This document shows, in pieces, positions 52,813 to 62,117 of a stretch of 64,000 bases of DNA (its first letter is position 1; each line of letters begins with the position of its first letter). Source of the DNA: Nocardioides furvisabuli (GTDB lineage Bacteria; Actinomycetota; Actinomycetes; Propionibacteriales; Nocardioidaceae). Both the position numbers and the translations under genes were made by a program. Where the stretch lies: NCBI RefSeq assembly GCF_021083185.1, contig NZ_JAIGQB010000002.1:186001-250000 (forward strand). The letters are read 5' to 3'. Below the pieces are notes generated by a model. That model ran no database searches. It saw only the letters and a list, made by a program, of their open reading frames with translations, and was not told where the DNA came from.

Positions 52813-53907
52813 TCAGGGCTGCCGGATCAGTTCGGAGGCCTCGGCACGCGCCCAGGCATCGGCGGCGAGGACGTCGTCCACCGTGAGGTGCTCCCTCGAT
52901 GGTACGCCGTGCGCGGCCAGGACCTGCGAAACCGTGGCCACGATGTCGGGGAAGCCCAACCTGCCCTCGTGGAAGGCGTCGACGGCCACCTCGTTGGCGG
53001 CGTTGTAGACCGCCGGGGCAGTGCCGCCCCGCTCACCCGCCGCCCGGGCGAGGGTGACGGCCGGGAAGACCTCGTCGTCGAGCGGCTCGAAGCGCCAGTC
53101 GGCCGCCTTCGTCCAGTCGATCGGGGTCTCTGCGTCGGGCACCCGGTCGGGCCACCCCATGCCCAGCGAGATCGGCACCAGCATCGTCGGCAGGCCCAGC
53201 TGGGCGACCACCGCGCCGTCGACGAACTCGACCATCGAGTGGATGAGCTGCTGCGGGTGCACGACGACGTCGATGCGGTCGAAGGGGACGTCGAAGAGCA
53301 GGTGCGCCTCGATCACCTCCAGTCCCTTGTTGACCAGGGTCGCGGAGTTGGTGGTGATCACCCGGCCCATCGCGAAGTTGGGGTGCGCCAGCGCCTGCTC
53401 GGGGGTGACCGCAGCGAGCTCGTCTGCGGTGCGGCCGCGGAAGGGACCGCCCGACGCGGTCAGCACGAGTCGGCGTACCTCCCCGGCGCTGCCGGCGCGC
53501 AGGCTCTGCGCGATCGCGCTGTGCTCGGAGTCGACGGGCACGATCTGGCCGGGACGGGCCCGCTCCCTGACCAGCGGGCCGCCGATGATCAGCGACTCCT
53601 TGTTGGCCAGCGCGAGCGTGGTGCCGGCGTCGAGGGCGGCGAGCGTGGGGCGCAGCCCGACCGCGCCGGTGATCCCGTTCAGCACGACGTCGCAGGGCCG
53701 GGCGGCCGCCTCGGTCGAGGCCTCCTCACCCAGCCCGGAGAACGCTGGGCGGAACTCCTCGACCTGCGCGGCGAAGAGGTCGGGGTTGGACCCGCCCGCG
53801 GTCAGCCCAACCACGCGGAACCGGTCGGGGTGGGCGCGGACGAGGTCGAGGGCCTGGGTGCCGATCGACCCGGTCGAGCCGAGGATCACGATGTCGCGGA
53901 CAGTCAC
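52813..53907 (-). CDS. dxr: 1-deoxy-D-xylulose-5-phosphate reductoisomerase
   Basis: 364 aa. Makes MEP from DXP with NADPH. NADP loop [17 protein letters not shown]; active site [24 protein letters not shown] and [36 protein letters not shown] downstream. GTG 53907 is six nt after a CACACT -10-like hexamer. Followed by rseP. Confidence 0.96.
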   Translation of the reverse strand: MTVRDIVILGSTGSIGTQALDLVRAHPDRFRVVGLTAGGSNPDLFAAQVEEFRPAFSGLGEEASTEAAARPCDVVLNGITGAVGLRPTLAALDAGTTLALANKESLIIGGPLVRERARPGQIVPVDSEHSAIAQSLRAGSAGEVRRLVLTASGGPFRGRTADELAAVTPEQALAHPNFAMGRVITTNSATLVNKGLEVIEAHLLFDVPFDRIDVVVHPQQLIHSMVEFVDGAVVAQLGLPTMLVPISLGMGWPDRVPDAETPIDWTKAADWRFEPLDDEVFPAVTLARAAGERGGTAPAVYNAANEVAVDAFHEGRLGFPDIVATVSQVLAAHGVPSREHLTVDDVLAADAWARAEASELIRQP

Positions 53908-53958
53908 CGCGCCAGTGTGGCAGGGCGGTGCACCCCCTCCCGGCCGCCCCCGACCCGA

Positions 53959-54555
53959 TCAGGCCTGCGGCGGGTCGAACGACCACAACCTCAGTGCGCC
54001 GACCTCGACGAGCGTGGCCCCCGAGGGCATGGCCGACAGCTGGTCGTCGGACGCGCCGAGGGCGGTCAGCACCGGCAGCACGCTCTCGCCGCGGCGGGAG
54101 AGCACTGCGTCACCGGGAACGTCGGCGCAGCCGGCCGGGTCGGTGCGACCGGCTCGCATCGCGACGTCCCACGCCACCTCGTCACCACCGGCGACGAGGA
54201 CGACACCGGCGTCCGTCGCGGTGAGCCGCACCTTCGCGGACGGGCTCGGCGAGTCGTCGTACGACGCCACGGCACCGACCCGGGCCACCGCGAGGGCGGC
54301 GACGACCGCCGTCTCCCCCGGCAGGGGGTCGAGCGCGACCTCGTCGCCCAGCTCGACGCCGAAGGCGCGCAACACCCCGGCACAGGCCGCCACCTCGGTG
54401 AGCAGCCGGGCGAACGTGTGGTCCGCGCCGTCGAGGGTGAGCGCGACCTCGTCTGCGCGACCGCGGATCACGGGTAGGTCGAGCGCCACGTAGCAGGCGT
54501 TGAGCGTGCCCGGATCACCGTCGGTGGGCACGCGGAACCAGGCGACGTCCACCAT
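53959..54555 (-). CDS. AMP-binding N-terminal-type stub (TIGR03089-like)
   Basis: 198 aa. It looks like the first third of an acyl-CoA synthetase (GTLNACYVALDLPV, then FARLLTEVAACAGVLRAFGV and GDEVALDPLPGE), but the ATP-binding P-loop and the whole C-terminal domain are missing. Small proteins of this kind (TIGR03089) are conserved in actinobacteria, so this is probably a real short gene and not a fresh pseudogene. Starts three nt before the end of the M1 peptidase gene's stop region, so likely co-transcribed. Confidence 0.75.
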   Translation of the reverse strand: MVDVAWFRVPTDGDPGTLNACYVALDLPVIRGRADEVALTLDGADHTFARLLTEVAACAGVLRAFGVELGDEVALDPLPGETAVVAALAVARVGAVASYDDSPSPSAKVRLTATDAGVVLVAGGDEVAWDVAMRAGRTDPAGCADVPGDAVLSRRGESVLPVLTALGASDDQLSAMPSGATLVEVGALRLWSFDPPQA

Positions 54556-54558
54556 GGC

Positions 54559-55992
54559 TCAGGCCAGCCCGTTGTCGGCGGTGGCGGCCGGCTTCTCCGG
54601 GGTCCGGAGCCAGGCCTGGAAGAACGAGGTGAGGTCCTGGCCGCTGACGCGCGCGGCCAGCGCCTCGAACTCCGCGCTCGACCCGTTGCCACCGCGCTGC
54701 TCGCGAATCCACGTGCGCAGCACCCGCCAGAAGACCCGGTCGCCCACCCGGTTGCGCAGCGCCTGGAGCGTCATCGCGCCGCGGCCGTAGACCGCCGCGT
54801 CGAAGACGCGCTCGGCGCCCGGGTCCCCGACCACGACGTCCCAGAAGCCCGAGGACGCGGCGACGCCGTCGTAGTAGCTGCGCAGGGTCGCCGCGCCCGA
54901 GCGACCCCCGTGGGTCTCGGCCCACCGCCACTCCATGAAGCTGGCGAAGCCCTCGTTGAGCCAGATGTCGCGCCAGTGCTGGACAGCGATGTCGTCGCCG
55001 AACCACTGGTGGGCCAGCTCGTGGACGACGAGGCTGACGTAGCTGCCGCCGACCGCCGGGTAGGTCGGGCGGGTCTGGTTCTCGAGCGCGAAGCCCGGGT
55101 CGAGGCCCGTGGTGATCCCGCCGACGACCGAGAACGGGTAGTCACCGAGGTCCTTCTCCAGCGCGGCCACGACCTCTGGAGTCCGCTTCATCAGCCGCAT
55201 GCTCGCCCGCTGGTCGCGGGGGCTGAGCAGCTCCGAGACCGCCACGAGCCACGGCAGTCCACGGCGGGTGCCCTTCTCGATGGCGAAGTCGCCGGCGGCG
55301 AAGAAGGCGAGGTAGGGCACCATCGGCTCATCCGCACGCCAGTGCCAGGTGGTCCACCGCTTGCCGACCTCACGACCCTTCAGCTCGCCGTTGGAGATCA
55401 CCTCACGTCCCCGCGGCACCTGCACCTTCACGTCGACGAGCGCCTTGTCGAGCGGGTGGTCGTTGGCCGGGAACCACCACGGCGCCATGTGTGGCTCGTT
55501 CATCGTCACGACCTCGCGCGAGCTCGCCAGCCAGTTGCGCTCCCCTGCGTAGGCGTGCCGGCCCGGCTTGTCGGCGTACGTCACCACGACGCGGTGCTCG
55601 GTGCCCGCAACTAGCGACCGGGCCGGGGTGATCCGCAGCTCGTGGCCGCCGTCGGTCTTCGCGTACGCCGCCCGCTCGCCGTCGACGGTGACCTTCGTGA
55701 CCTCGAGCAGGAAGTCCAGCGAGAAGCTCCGCAGGTCCTGCGTGGCGGTGAGCTCGATCCGCGTGCGGCCGCTGAGCCGCTTGGTCGCGAGCACGTAGCG
55801 GTGCGAGATGGCGTACGACGCCACGTCGATGCCGCCGTTGCCGTCGAGCGGCCAGTAGGGGTCGCCGATGCCGGGCGCACCGTCGAGCGGCGTCGACGTG
55901 CGCGCGGTCGCGGTGGCACCGGTGAGCCCGACGGCCAGGGCGCCGACCAGCGAGGCGGCGAGCACGGTCCGAGAGAGAGTTCGCGTGGGCAC
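54559..55992 (-). CDS. M1-family zinc aminopeptidase, exported
   Basis: 477 aa. Signal peptide (PTRTLSRTVLAASLVGALAV, cleaved near ATA-R). Zinc motif HELAHQW with His324, Glu325, His328 and the third ligand Glu347 (NEGFASF); the GxMEN exopeptidase motif reads ALENQT, so its specificity may differ. Shorter than full M1 enzymes (no C-terminal helical domain). GTG 55992 sits six nt after TAGGTT. Confidence 0.92.
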   Translation of the reverse strand: MPTRTLSRTVLAASLVGALAVGLTGATATARTSTPLDGAPGIGDPYWPLDGNGGIDVASYAISHRYVLATKRLSGRTRIELTATQDLRSFSLDFLLEVTKVTVDGERAAYAKTDGGHELRITPARSLVAGTEHRVVVTYADKPGRHAYAGERNWLASSREVVTMNEPHMAPWWFPANDHPLDKALVDVKVQVPRGREVISNGELKGREVGKRWTTWHWRADEPMVPYLAFFAAGDFAIEKGTRRGLPWLVAVSELLSPRDQRASMRLMKRTPEVVAALEKDLGDYPFSVVGGITTGLDPGFALENQTRPTYPAVGGSYVSLVVHELAHQWFGDDIAVQHWRDIWLNEGFASFMEWRWAETHGGRSGAATLRSYYDGVAASSGFWDVVVGDPGAERVFDAAVYGRGAMTLQALRNRVGDRVFWRVLRTWIREQRGGNGSSAEFEALAARVSGQDLTSFFQAWLRTPEKPAATADNGLA

Positions 55993-55998
55993 TCCCCG

Positions 55999-56004
55999 AA
56001 CCTA
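55999..56004 (-). promoter_or_regulatory. -10-like hexamer, leaderless M1 peptidase gene
   Basis: Reads TAGGTT on the minus strand, 6 nt before GTG 55992. Confidence 0.55.
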
Positions 56005-56124
56005 GCGCCTGTCGCCCCCGGACAAATGCGTTGCGCGGCCCCGTCGCATCCTCGACGATGGCCCCGGCGCCCCGCCCTCGTCGTGCTGCCCGCACGCCGT
56101 GCCCGTCGTGAAAGGAGCCGTGAC

Positions 56125-56235
56125 ATGTCGATCACTGTCCCCGGCCTGTCCGCCGACCACCTCTCACCGACACGGAGCACCCGCCTTGTCGCACGACATG
56201 CACCCACGATTCCCGGAGGACTTCCTCCGACCTGA
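56125..56235 (+). CDS. Possible 36-aa leader peptide overlapping the RIO kinase start
   Basis: Best Shine-Dalgarno of the region (AAAGGAG, eight nt before ATG 56125). Encodes MSITVPGLSADHLSPTRS and on to a stop at 56235, overlapping the kinase gene in another frame by about 50 nt. Codon bias is good in the first third only. It may control kinase translation or be a chance ORF. Confidence 0.35.
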   Translation: MSITVPGLSADHLSPTRSTRLVARHAPTIPGGLPPT

Positions 56236-57091
56236 CGACCGCGTCCCCCTCGAGGGGCTCGACGAGTCGTTCGTCTTCGACTACGACACCTACGCCGACG
56301 AGCTCGGCGAGGGCCAGCGCTGGTCGCGCTGGGAGGACCTCGAGGCGCTGATGCGCGGTCCCGAGCCGCGACCCGACTGGGTCGTGACCTCCAGCGGCGC
56401 GATCGACACCGACCTCGGCGTCCTCAAGACCGGCAAGGAGGCCGACGTCTTCCTGCTCGAGCGCGCCGACCCGCACGACCCGGACGGCGCGGTGGTGCTG
56501 GCCGCCAAGCGCTACCGCGACACCGACCACCGCACCTTCCACCGGGCTGCGGCCTACACCGAGGGTCGCTCGATGAAGCGCTCGCGCGACGAGCGCGCCC
56601 TCAAGCGGAAGTCCACGTGGGGCCGCCAGGTCGCGGCCGGCGAGTGGGCGATCTCGGAGTGGGACGCCCTGCGCCGCTGCTGGGAGCTCGGCCTGCCGGT
56701 GCCCTACCCCGTGCAGATCGACGAGACCGAGATCCTCATGGAGTGGATCACCCACACCGTCGACGGGGAGGTCGAGACCGCGCCCCGCGTGGCCCAGGTC
56801 CGCCCTGAGCGGGCGGTCGTCGAGGGCTACTACGACCAGCTCCGCGACGCGCTCGCCACGATGGTGCAGTCGGGGATCGTGCACGGCGACCTGTCGCCCT
56901 ACAACACCCTCGCCGCCGGTGACCGGCTCGTCATCATCGACCTCCCGCAGGTGGTCGACCTGGTGGGCAATCCGCGGGGCATGGACTTCCTGCTGCGCGA
57001 CTGCGCCCACATGTGCGCCTGGTTCCGCTCGCGCGGGCTCGACGCCGACGAGCAGGAGCTGTTCGGGGAGCTGATGGCGCACGCCTTCTGA
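56186..57091 (+). CDS. RIO-type serine protein kinase
   Basis: 301 aa from TTG 56186; ATG 56198 is an alternative. Atypical protein kinase: TGKEADVFLLE nucleotide loop, catalytic Lys in AAKRYRD, HGDLSPYNTL catalytic loop and IIDLPQVV metal site (Asp), matching RIO1. In archaea and eukaryotes RIO kinases act in ribosome maturation; bacterial roles are poorly known. GGAG lies eight nt before the TTG. Confidence 0.88.
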   Translation: MSHDMHPRFPEDFLRPDDRVPLEGLDESFVFDYDTYADELGEGQRWSRWEDLEALMRGPEPRPDWVVTSSGAIDTDLGVLKTGKEADVFLLERADPHDPDGAVVLAAKRYRDTDHRTFHRAAAYTEGRSMKRSRDERALKRKSTWGRQVAAGEWAISEWDALRRCWELGLPVPYPVQIDETEILMEWITHTVDGEVETAPRVAQVRPERAVVEGYYDQLRDALATMVQSGIVHGDLSPYNTLAAGDRLVIIDLPQVVDLVGNPRGMDFLLRDCAHMCAWFRSRGLDADEQELFGELMAHAF

Positions 57092-57108
57092 CGCGGTGGC
57101 CGGCAACA

Positions 57109-57114
57109 TAGGTT
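57109..57114 (+). promoter_or_regulatory. -10-like hexamer, leaderless LOG-family gene
   Basis: TAGGTT, 6 nt, then GTG 57121; this favours 57121 over GTG 57115. Confidence 0.5.
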
Positions 57115-57120
57115 GTGCGC

Positions 57121-58233
57121 GTGAAGCACACCCGAGGTCGCGTCGTCGACGTGACCACCCTCGACGACCTCGACCGCCGGCTCGCGGGCGGCGCACGCGC
57201 GCTCGCGGGCTGGCGGCTGGTCCGGCTCGACCTCACCGACCGGGCCGACGCCCTGCTCGACCGCTCGGTCCAGGAGGCGCTCTTCCTCGGCTGCACCTTC
57301 GCCGACGGGGACGCCGAGGCCGTCCGGCGCGCCGGCGGCGTGGTGCTGCCCACCATCCCCGACGCCCCGGTCGACCCCTACCGCGCGTCGCTCTACGCAC
57401 CGCGCGAGCTCTACGACACCCCGCGGTACCGCGACTCCCTCGACGCGAGGGCGTACGCCTGGTCGCAGGGCCACACCGGGATCGACGACCAGCTCGCGAT
57501 GGACCTGCACGACCACTCCGTCGACGTGGCACTCGCCGGCTGGCTCCGCGGGCGGTCGGTGGTCGGCGTGATGGGCGGGCACTCCCTCGAGCGCGGGAGC
57601 GAGCAGTACGCCGCCGCGGCCCACCTCGGCCACGGCCTCGGCGCGGCGCTGACGGTCGCGACGGGCGGCGGGCCGGGAGCGATGGAGGCCGCCAACCTCG
57701 GCGCCTTCCTCGCCGACGAGCCGACCGCGGCCGTCGACGACGCGCTGGCACGCCTGGCGACAGTGCCGTCGTTCCACCACTCCATCGGCGCCTGGGCGCG
57801 CACCGCGTTCGAGGTCCTCGACGCCCACCCGGGCCACGAGTCCCTCGGCGTGCCGACCTGGCACTACGGCCACGAGCCGCCCAACCCGTTCGCCACCGCG
57901 ATCGCGAAGTACTTCCGCAACGCCACCCGCGAGGCGATCCTGCTCGAGGTGTGCGACGCCGGAATCGTCTTCCTGCCCGGCGCGGCCGGCACCGTCCAGG
58001 AGGTCTTCCAGGACGCGTGCGAGAACTACTACGGCGACCCCGCGACCATCGCGCCGATGGTGCTGGTGGGTGTGCGCCACTGGACCGAGGACGTGCCCGC
58101 GTGGCCGCTGCTGCAGGCCCTCGCGCGCGGTCGGGCCATGGAGCCGCACATCCACCTCGTCGACAGCCTCGAGGAGGCCGTCGCGACGATCCGGCTCAGC
58201 CGGCGCGACGACGGCTCGCAGCTGGGGCGCTGA
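57121..58233 (+). CDS. LOG-family Rossmann nucleotide-binding protein, long form
   Basis: 370 aa, about twice a plant-type LOG (cytokinin riboside phosphoribohydrolase). The LOG domain covers about residues 135-350, with GVMGGHSLERG, ATGGGPGAMEAAN and FLPGAAGTVQEVFQ as the PGGxGTxxE site (here PGAAGTVQE). The N-terminal 130 residues are an unrecognised extension (DRSVQEALFLGC). Probably cleaves nucleoside monophosphates (inference). Its 3' end overlaps the glycosyltransferase gene on the other strand by 38 bp. Confidence 0.85.
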   Translation: MKHTRGRVVDVTTLDDLDRRLAGGARALAGWRLVRLDLTDRADALLDRSVQEALFLGCTFADGDAEAVRRAGGVVLPTIPDAPVDPYRASLYAPRELYDTPRYRDSLDARAYAWSQGHTGIDDQLAMDLHDHSVDVALAGWLRGRSVVGVMGGHSLERGSEQYAAAAHLGHGLGAALTVATGGGPGAMEAANLGAFLADEPTAAVDDALARLATVPSFHHSIGAWARTAFEVLDAHPGHESLGVPTWHYGHEPPNPFATAIAKYFRNATREAILLEVCDAGIVFLPGAAGTVQEVFQDACENYYGDPATIAPMVLVGVRHWTEDVPAWPLLQALARGRAMEPHIHLVDSLEEAVATIRLSRRDDGSQLGR

Positions 58234-59404
58234 CCTCGCGGTAGTGGCCCAGCAGGAGGTCGTTGACCGCCTGCCAGGTGCGACCCTGCACGCTGCGACG
58301 GGCAGCGAGCGACATCCGGCGACGCAGCACCGGGCGGGTCACGAGTCGCTCGACGTGGGCCATCAGCTCGCCGGCGTCACCCGGCTCGTAGAGGAAGCCC
58401 GCGACGGTGTCGTCCACGACGTCGACCGGTCCCCCGGCCCGGGGCGCCACGACCGGCACGCCGCTGGCGAGTGCCTCCTGCGCGGACTGGCAGTAGGTCT
58501 CGTGACGCCCCGTGTGCACGAAGACGTCGAGGGTGGCGTACGCCCGGGCGAGCTCGTCGCCGTGCAGCAGCCCGAGGAACGCGGCCCGGGGCAGCAGGTG
58601 GCGCAGGCGAGCCTCCTCGGGACCGCCGCCGACCAGCACCAGGCGCACTCCGGGCAGCCGGTCGACGTGCGCGAGCAGCTCCAGCTCCTTCTCGGCCGCC
58701 AGCCGTCCGACGTAGCCGACCAGCACCTCGCCGTCCGGGGCGAGCTCGGCGTGCAACGCCTCGTCCCGCTTGCCGGGCTCGAAGAGCTCCTGGTCCACGC
58801 CCCGGGGCCAGCGGGCCAGGTCGGGGACGCCGAGCCGGCGGAGCTGGTCGATGCTCGCGGTCGACGGCGCGAGGGTGCGATCGACGCCCAGGTGGATGCG
58901 TCGGGTGAGCGACTCCATCGCGCGAGCGCCGCCCGGGACGGTGTATCGGTCCGCGAAGCCGACGAGATCGGTCTGGTAGATCGCGACGGTCGGGATGCCG
59001 AGCGAGCGGGCGGCGCGCACCGCCTGGTAGCCGAGCGTCGCCGGTGAGGCGACGTGCACCACGTCGGGGCGGAACCGCTCCATGACCGCTCGGAGCCGGC
59101 GCCGCGTCTCCAGACCGATGCGGAAGTCGGCGTAGAACGGCAGGCTCGCCCCGCGCGCGTGCGTGACCGGGAAGCCGGCGTACGTCTCCGGGCCGGTCGG
59201 CGCGACCAGCTCGGCCTCGTGGCCCTCGGCCGCGAGGTGCTCCAGCACACGGCGCACGGAGTTGGTGACGCCGTTGACCTGGGGCAGGAACGACTCGCTC
59301 ACCACCAGGACCCGCAGGCGCGGCTCCCGGGTCGGCGGGAGGGAGGGAGCAGGGAGGTGGATCGGGGCGGTGCGGCTGCGACGCCGCCTCTCGAGCAGGT
59401 CCAT
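58196..59404 (-). CDS. Glycosyltransferase family 4-type enzyme
   Basis: 402 aa GT-B fold. RVLVVSESFLPQVNGVTNSV at the start of the acceptor domain, then GYVGRLAAEKELELL and the catalytic EEARLRHLLP to HTGRHETYCQSAQEALASGVPVVAP region with the conserved E-x7-E. Close to MgtA/PimB-like mannosyltransferases of cell-envelope glycolipids (inference). ATG 59404 lies seven nt after TAGCGT. Confidence 0.9.
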   Translation of the reverse strand: MDLLERRRRSRTAPIHLPAPSLPPTREPRLRVLVVSESFLPQVNGVTNSVRRVLEHLAAEGHEAELVAPTGPETYAGFPVTHARGASLPFYADFRIGLETRRRLRAVMERFRPDVVHVASPATLGYQAVRAARSLGIPTVAIYQTDLVGFADRYTVPGGARAMESLTRRIHLGVDRTLAPSTASIDQLRRLGVPDLARWPRGVDQELFEPGKRDEALHAELAPDGEVLVGYVGRLAAEKELELLAHVDRLPGVRLVLVGGGPEEARLRHLLPRAAFLGLLHGDELARAYATLDVFVHTGRHETYCQSAQEALASGVPVVAPRAGGPVDVVDDTVAGFLYEPGDAGELMAHVERLVTRPVLRRRMSLAARRSVQGRTWQAVNDLLLGHYREVSAPAASRRRAG

Positions 59405-59411
59405 GCCGCGG

Positions 59412-59417
59412 ACGCTA
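59412..59417 (-). promoter_or_regulatory. -10-like hexamer, leaderless glycosyltransferase gene
   Basis: Reads TAGCGT on the minus strand, 7 nt before ATG 59404. Confidence 0.5.
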
Positions 59418-59493
59418 GGGAGCGCGACGCAACGCACGCACCGTCCCGAGGGGACGACACGTGAACGCTCCGCGACGCGGCGGTGCGCCCGGG

Positions 59494-60642
59494 CTACTCC
59501 TTGGCGGCCAGCTGGCCGCAGGCTCCGTCGATCTCGCGCCCGCGGGTGTCGCGGACGGTGGTCGAGATGCCCTTGGCCTCGAGCCGCCGCACGAACTCGC
59601 GCTCGTCGGCGGGGTCGGAGGCGGTCCACTTCGAACCCTCGACGGGGTTGAGCGGGATCAGGTTGACGTGCACCCAGCCCCAGTCGCCGTAGGAGTTGAG
59701 CACGTCGCCCAGCAGGTCGGCGCGCCACGCCTGGTCGTTGATGCCGCGCATCATGGCGTACTCGATCGAGACCCGGCGCTTGGTGACGCGGGCGTAGTCC
59801 CAGGCCGCCTCGACGGTCTCTGCGACCGAGAAGCGGGTGTTGATCGGCACCAGCTCGTTGCGCAGCTCGTCGTCGGGCGCGTGGAGGCTCAGCGCGAGCG
59901 TGACCGGGATGCCCTCCTCGGTCAGCTGGCGGATGCGCGGGACCAGGCCGACGGTGGAGACGGTGATGCCGCGTGCGCTCATGCCGAGCCCGGCGGGAGC
60001 GGGGTCGGTGAGGCGGCGTACGGCGCCGATGACGGCCTTGTAGTTGGCCAACGGCTCGCCCATGCCCATGAAGACGACGTTGGAGACGCGGCCCGGACCG
60101 CCGGGGACCTCGCCGCGGGCCATGGTGCGCGCACCGGCGACGACCTGCTCGACGATCTCGGCGGTCGACATGTTGCGCTGGAGCCCGCCCATGCCGGTCG
60201 CGCAGAAGGGGCACGCCATGCCGCAGCCGGCCTGGCTCGAGACGCAGACGGTGGCGCGATCGGGGTAGCGCATCAGCACGGACTCGACGAGCGCGCCGTC
60301 GAAGAGCTTCCACAGCGTCTTGCGCGTGGTGCCCTTGTCGGCCTCCATCGTGCGCAGCGGCGTCATCAGGTCCGGCAGGAGCGCGGACACGAGGTCGTCG
60401 CGCTGACCCGCCGGCAGGTCGGTCATCTGCTCGGGGTCGTCGACGAGGCGCCCGAAGTAGTGGGTGGAGAGCTGCTTGGCGCGGAAGCCCGGCAGGCCCA
60501 TCTCCTCGAGGAGCGCCTTGCGGCCCGGCTCGTCGAGGTCGGCGAGGTGCCGCGGCGGCTTCTTGCGTCCGCGGGGCTCGTCGAAGACGAGCGGCAGCGT
60601 CTTGATCGGCTCGGGGGCCGCGTGGGGAGTGGAGTCGGACAT
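59494..60642 (-). CDS. rlmN: 23S rRNA (adenine2503-C2)-methyltransferase / tRNA A37 methyltransferase
   Basis: 382-aa radical SAM enzyme. [4Fe-4S] motif [14 protein letters not shown]-binding [12 protein letters not shown], and a C-terminal catalytic cysteine in GACGQLA. It methylates A2503 of 23S rRNA and A37 of some tRNAs. ATG 60642 (MSDSTPHA) is preferred over an upstream in-frame GTG. Downstream of cdsA, the usual order. Confidence 0.95.
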   Translation of the reverse strand: MSDSTPHAAPEPIKTLPLVFDEPRGRKKPPRHLADLDEPGRKALLEEMGLPGFRAKQLSTHYFGRLVDDPEQMTDLPAGQRDDLVSALLPDLMTPLRTMEADKGTTRKTLWKLFDGALVESVLMRYPDRATVCVSSQAGCGMACPFCATGMGGLQRNMSTAEIVEQVVAGARTMARGEVPGGPGRVSNVVFMGMGEPLANYKAVIGAVRRLTDPAPAGLGMSARGITVSTVGLVPRIRQLTEEGIPVTLALSLHAPDDELRNELVPINTRFSVAETVEAAWDYARVTKRRVSIEYAMMRGINDQAWRADLLGDVLNSYGDWGWVHVNLIPLNPVEGSKWTASDPADEREFVRRLEAKGISTTVRDTRGREIDGACGQLAAKE

Positions 60643-60688
60643 CGGGTCGATCCTCCCATCCCGGGCCACGGCCGGTCGATTCAGCGGC

Positions 60689-61036
60689 TCAGGCGTCGAC
60701 CATGAAGTAGAGCACCAACGACGCGACGCCGAGGACCACGAGCGCGGTCACGACCATCCCGACGAACATGAACTGCGCGAAGCGGCGCGTCTTGCGCTTG
60801 ACCAGCATCGCGATCGGCAGCGCCAGCGCGAGCAGCACGAAGGGGAAGAGCTTCTCAGCCGTCTCGTAGTCGAGCAGCAGTCGCAGCAGGCCGGCGAACG
60901 CGCCGGGCAGGGCGGTGACGAAGAGCATGCCCGCGAAGAAGCCGGTGATGCCGGCGAAGGTCGGGTGGCTGTGGTGCCACCAGCCGAGCCGCTCACCCTG
61001 CTCCGCCTCTGACTCCAGGGCCTGTTCGCTCTCCAC
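60689..61036 (-). CDS. Hypothetical three-span membrane protein, 115 aa
   Basis: No family recognised with certainty. Three membrane segments at about residues 27-52 ([20 protein letters not shown]), 62-80 ([16 protein letters not shown]) and 90-113. Acidic N-terminus. GTG 61036 fixed by a TAGGCT hexamer six nt upstream. The 162 bp between this gene and cdsA hold nothing I can identify. Confidence 0.7.
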   Translation of the reverse strand: MESEQALESEAEQGERLGWWHHSHPTFAGITGFFAGMLFVTALPGAFAGLLRLLLDYETAEKLFPFVLLALALPIAMLVKRKTRRFAQFMFVGMVVTALVVLGVASLVLYFMVDA

Positions 61037-61042
61037 AGGACC

Positions 61043-61048
61043 AGCCTA
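61043..61048 (-). promoter_or_regulatory. -10-like hexamer, leaderless gene at 61036
   Basis: Reads TAGGCT on the minus strand, 6 nt before GTG 61036. Confidence 0.5.
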
Positions 61049-61198
61049 GGTGCTCAGGTGCGTCGAGCCCGACGGGGCACGCGGTGACCGGCGCCGTCGC
61101 CCGTGGGATCAGGTCGAGGTGGTCCCACTCCGCGGCGGGGACGCCGGGCACGATGGCGGGCGTCCGTGGCGGACGAGGTGGATCGTCGACGCAGGCCT

Positions 61199-62107
61199 CT
61201 AGAAGACGAGGTAGTAGAGGACCAGCCAGATCGGCGCGACCGTCGCGAGGAGCGAGTCGAGGCGGTCCATCAACCCGCCGTGGCCCGGGATGACCTGGCT
61301 CATGTCCTTGATGCCGAGGTCGCGCTTGATGACCGACTCGCAGAGGTCGCCGAGGGTGGCCATCACTGCGGCGATGACACCGAGCAGCACGCCGACCCAC
61401 CACTCACCCCCGAGGAAGGAGGCGACCAGCCAGACACCGACGGCGATCGTCGCGACGATCGAGCCGGCGAAGCCCTCCCACGACTTCTTCGGCGAGATGA
61501 CCGGCGCCATCGGGTGCTTGCCGAACAGCACGCCGGCGACGTAGCCACCGGTGTCCGAGGCGACCGTGATCGCGATGAAGACGATGATCGCGCGCACCCC
61601 GTTGTCGTCGGTGTCGAGGCCGAACGCCGGGTTGTGGCCGCCCTCGGAGAGCAGCAGGGCGACGAACGAGCCGAGGAACGGCACGTAGACGAGCGTGAAG
61701 ACCGCCGCAGTGGCGTTCTTGACGTAGCCGTCGACGCCGCGCCGCAGCAGCCACAGCATGATCACCAGCGCCGTCACCGCGGTCGCGGTCACCAGCGCAG
61801 GCGCGCCCCAGAAGTAGGCCACGACCACCATGACGACGCCGCCGAGCATCAACGGCTGCTCGGGGATGTCGATGTCCTTGGCCCCGAGACCCTTGTGCAG
61901 CTCCCAGATCGCCACGACCACGGCCGCCGCCACGATCGCCATGAAGGCGGTCTTCCAGAACAGCAGCGACAGCAGGATCGCCCCGACCAGGACCACGGCG
62001 GAGCCGACGGCGGTCGGAAGGTCGCGGCCGGCACGGCCGTGGTCCTTCTTGATCGCCTCGGACGGCGGCTGGGGTTCGCCCGAGGCGGACGGGTCGGAGG
62101 TGGTCAT
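61199..62107 (-). CDS. cdsA: Phosphatidate cytidylyltransferase
   Basis: 302 aa integral membrane enzyme making CDP-diacylglycerol for phospholipid synthesis. Multiple membrane segments from about residue 33 onward after a polar N-terminus; C-terminal signature GDLCESVIKRDLGIKDMSQV and GHGGLMDRLDS. Follows frr by ten nt, so co-transcribed. Confidence 0.95.
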   Translation of the reverse strand: MTTSDPSASGEPQPPSEAIKKDHGRAGRDLPTAVGSAVVLVGAILLSLLFWKTAFMAIVAAAVVVAIWELHKGLGAKDIDIPEQPLMLGGVVMVVVAYFWGAPALVTATAVTALVIMLWLLRRGVDGYVKNATAAVFTLVYVPFLGSFVALLLSEGGHNPAFGLDTDDNGVRAIIVFIAITVASDTGGYVAGVLFGKHPMAPVISPKKSWEGFAGSIVATIAVGVWLVASFLGGEWWVGVLLGVIAAVMATLGDLCESVIKRDLGIKDMSQVIPGHGGLMDRLDSLLATVAPIWLVLYYLVF

Positions 62108-62117
62108 GGGTGGATGC

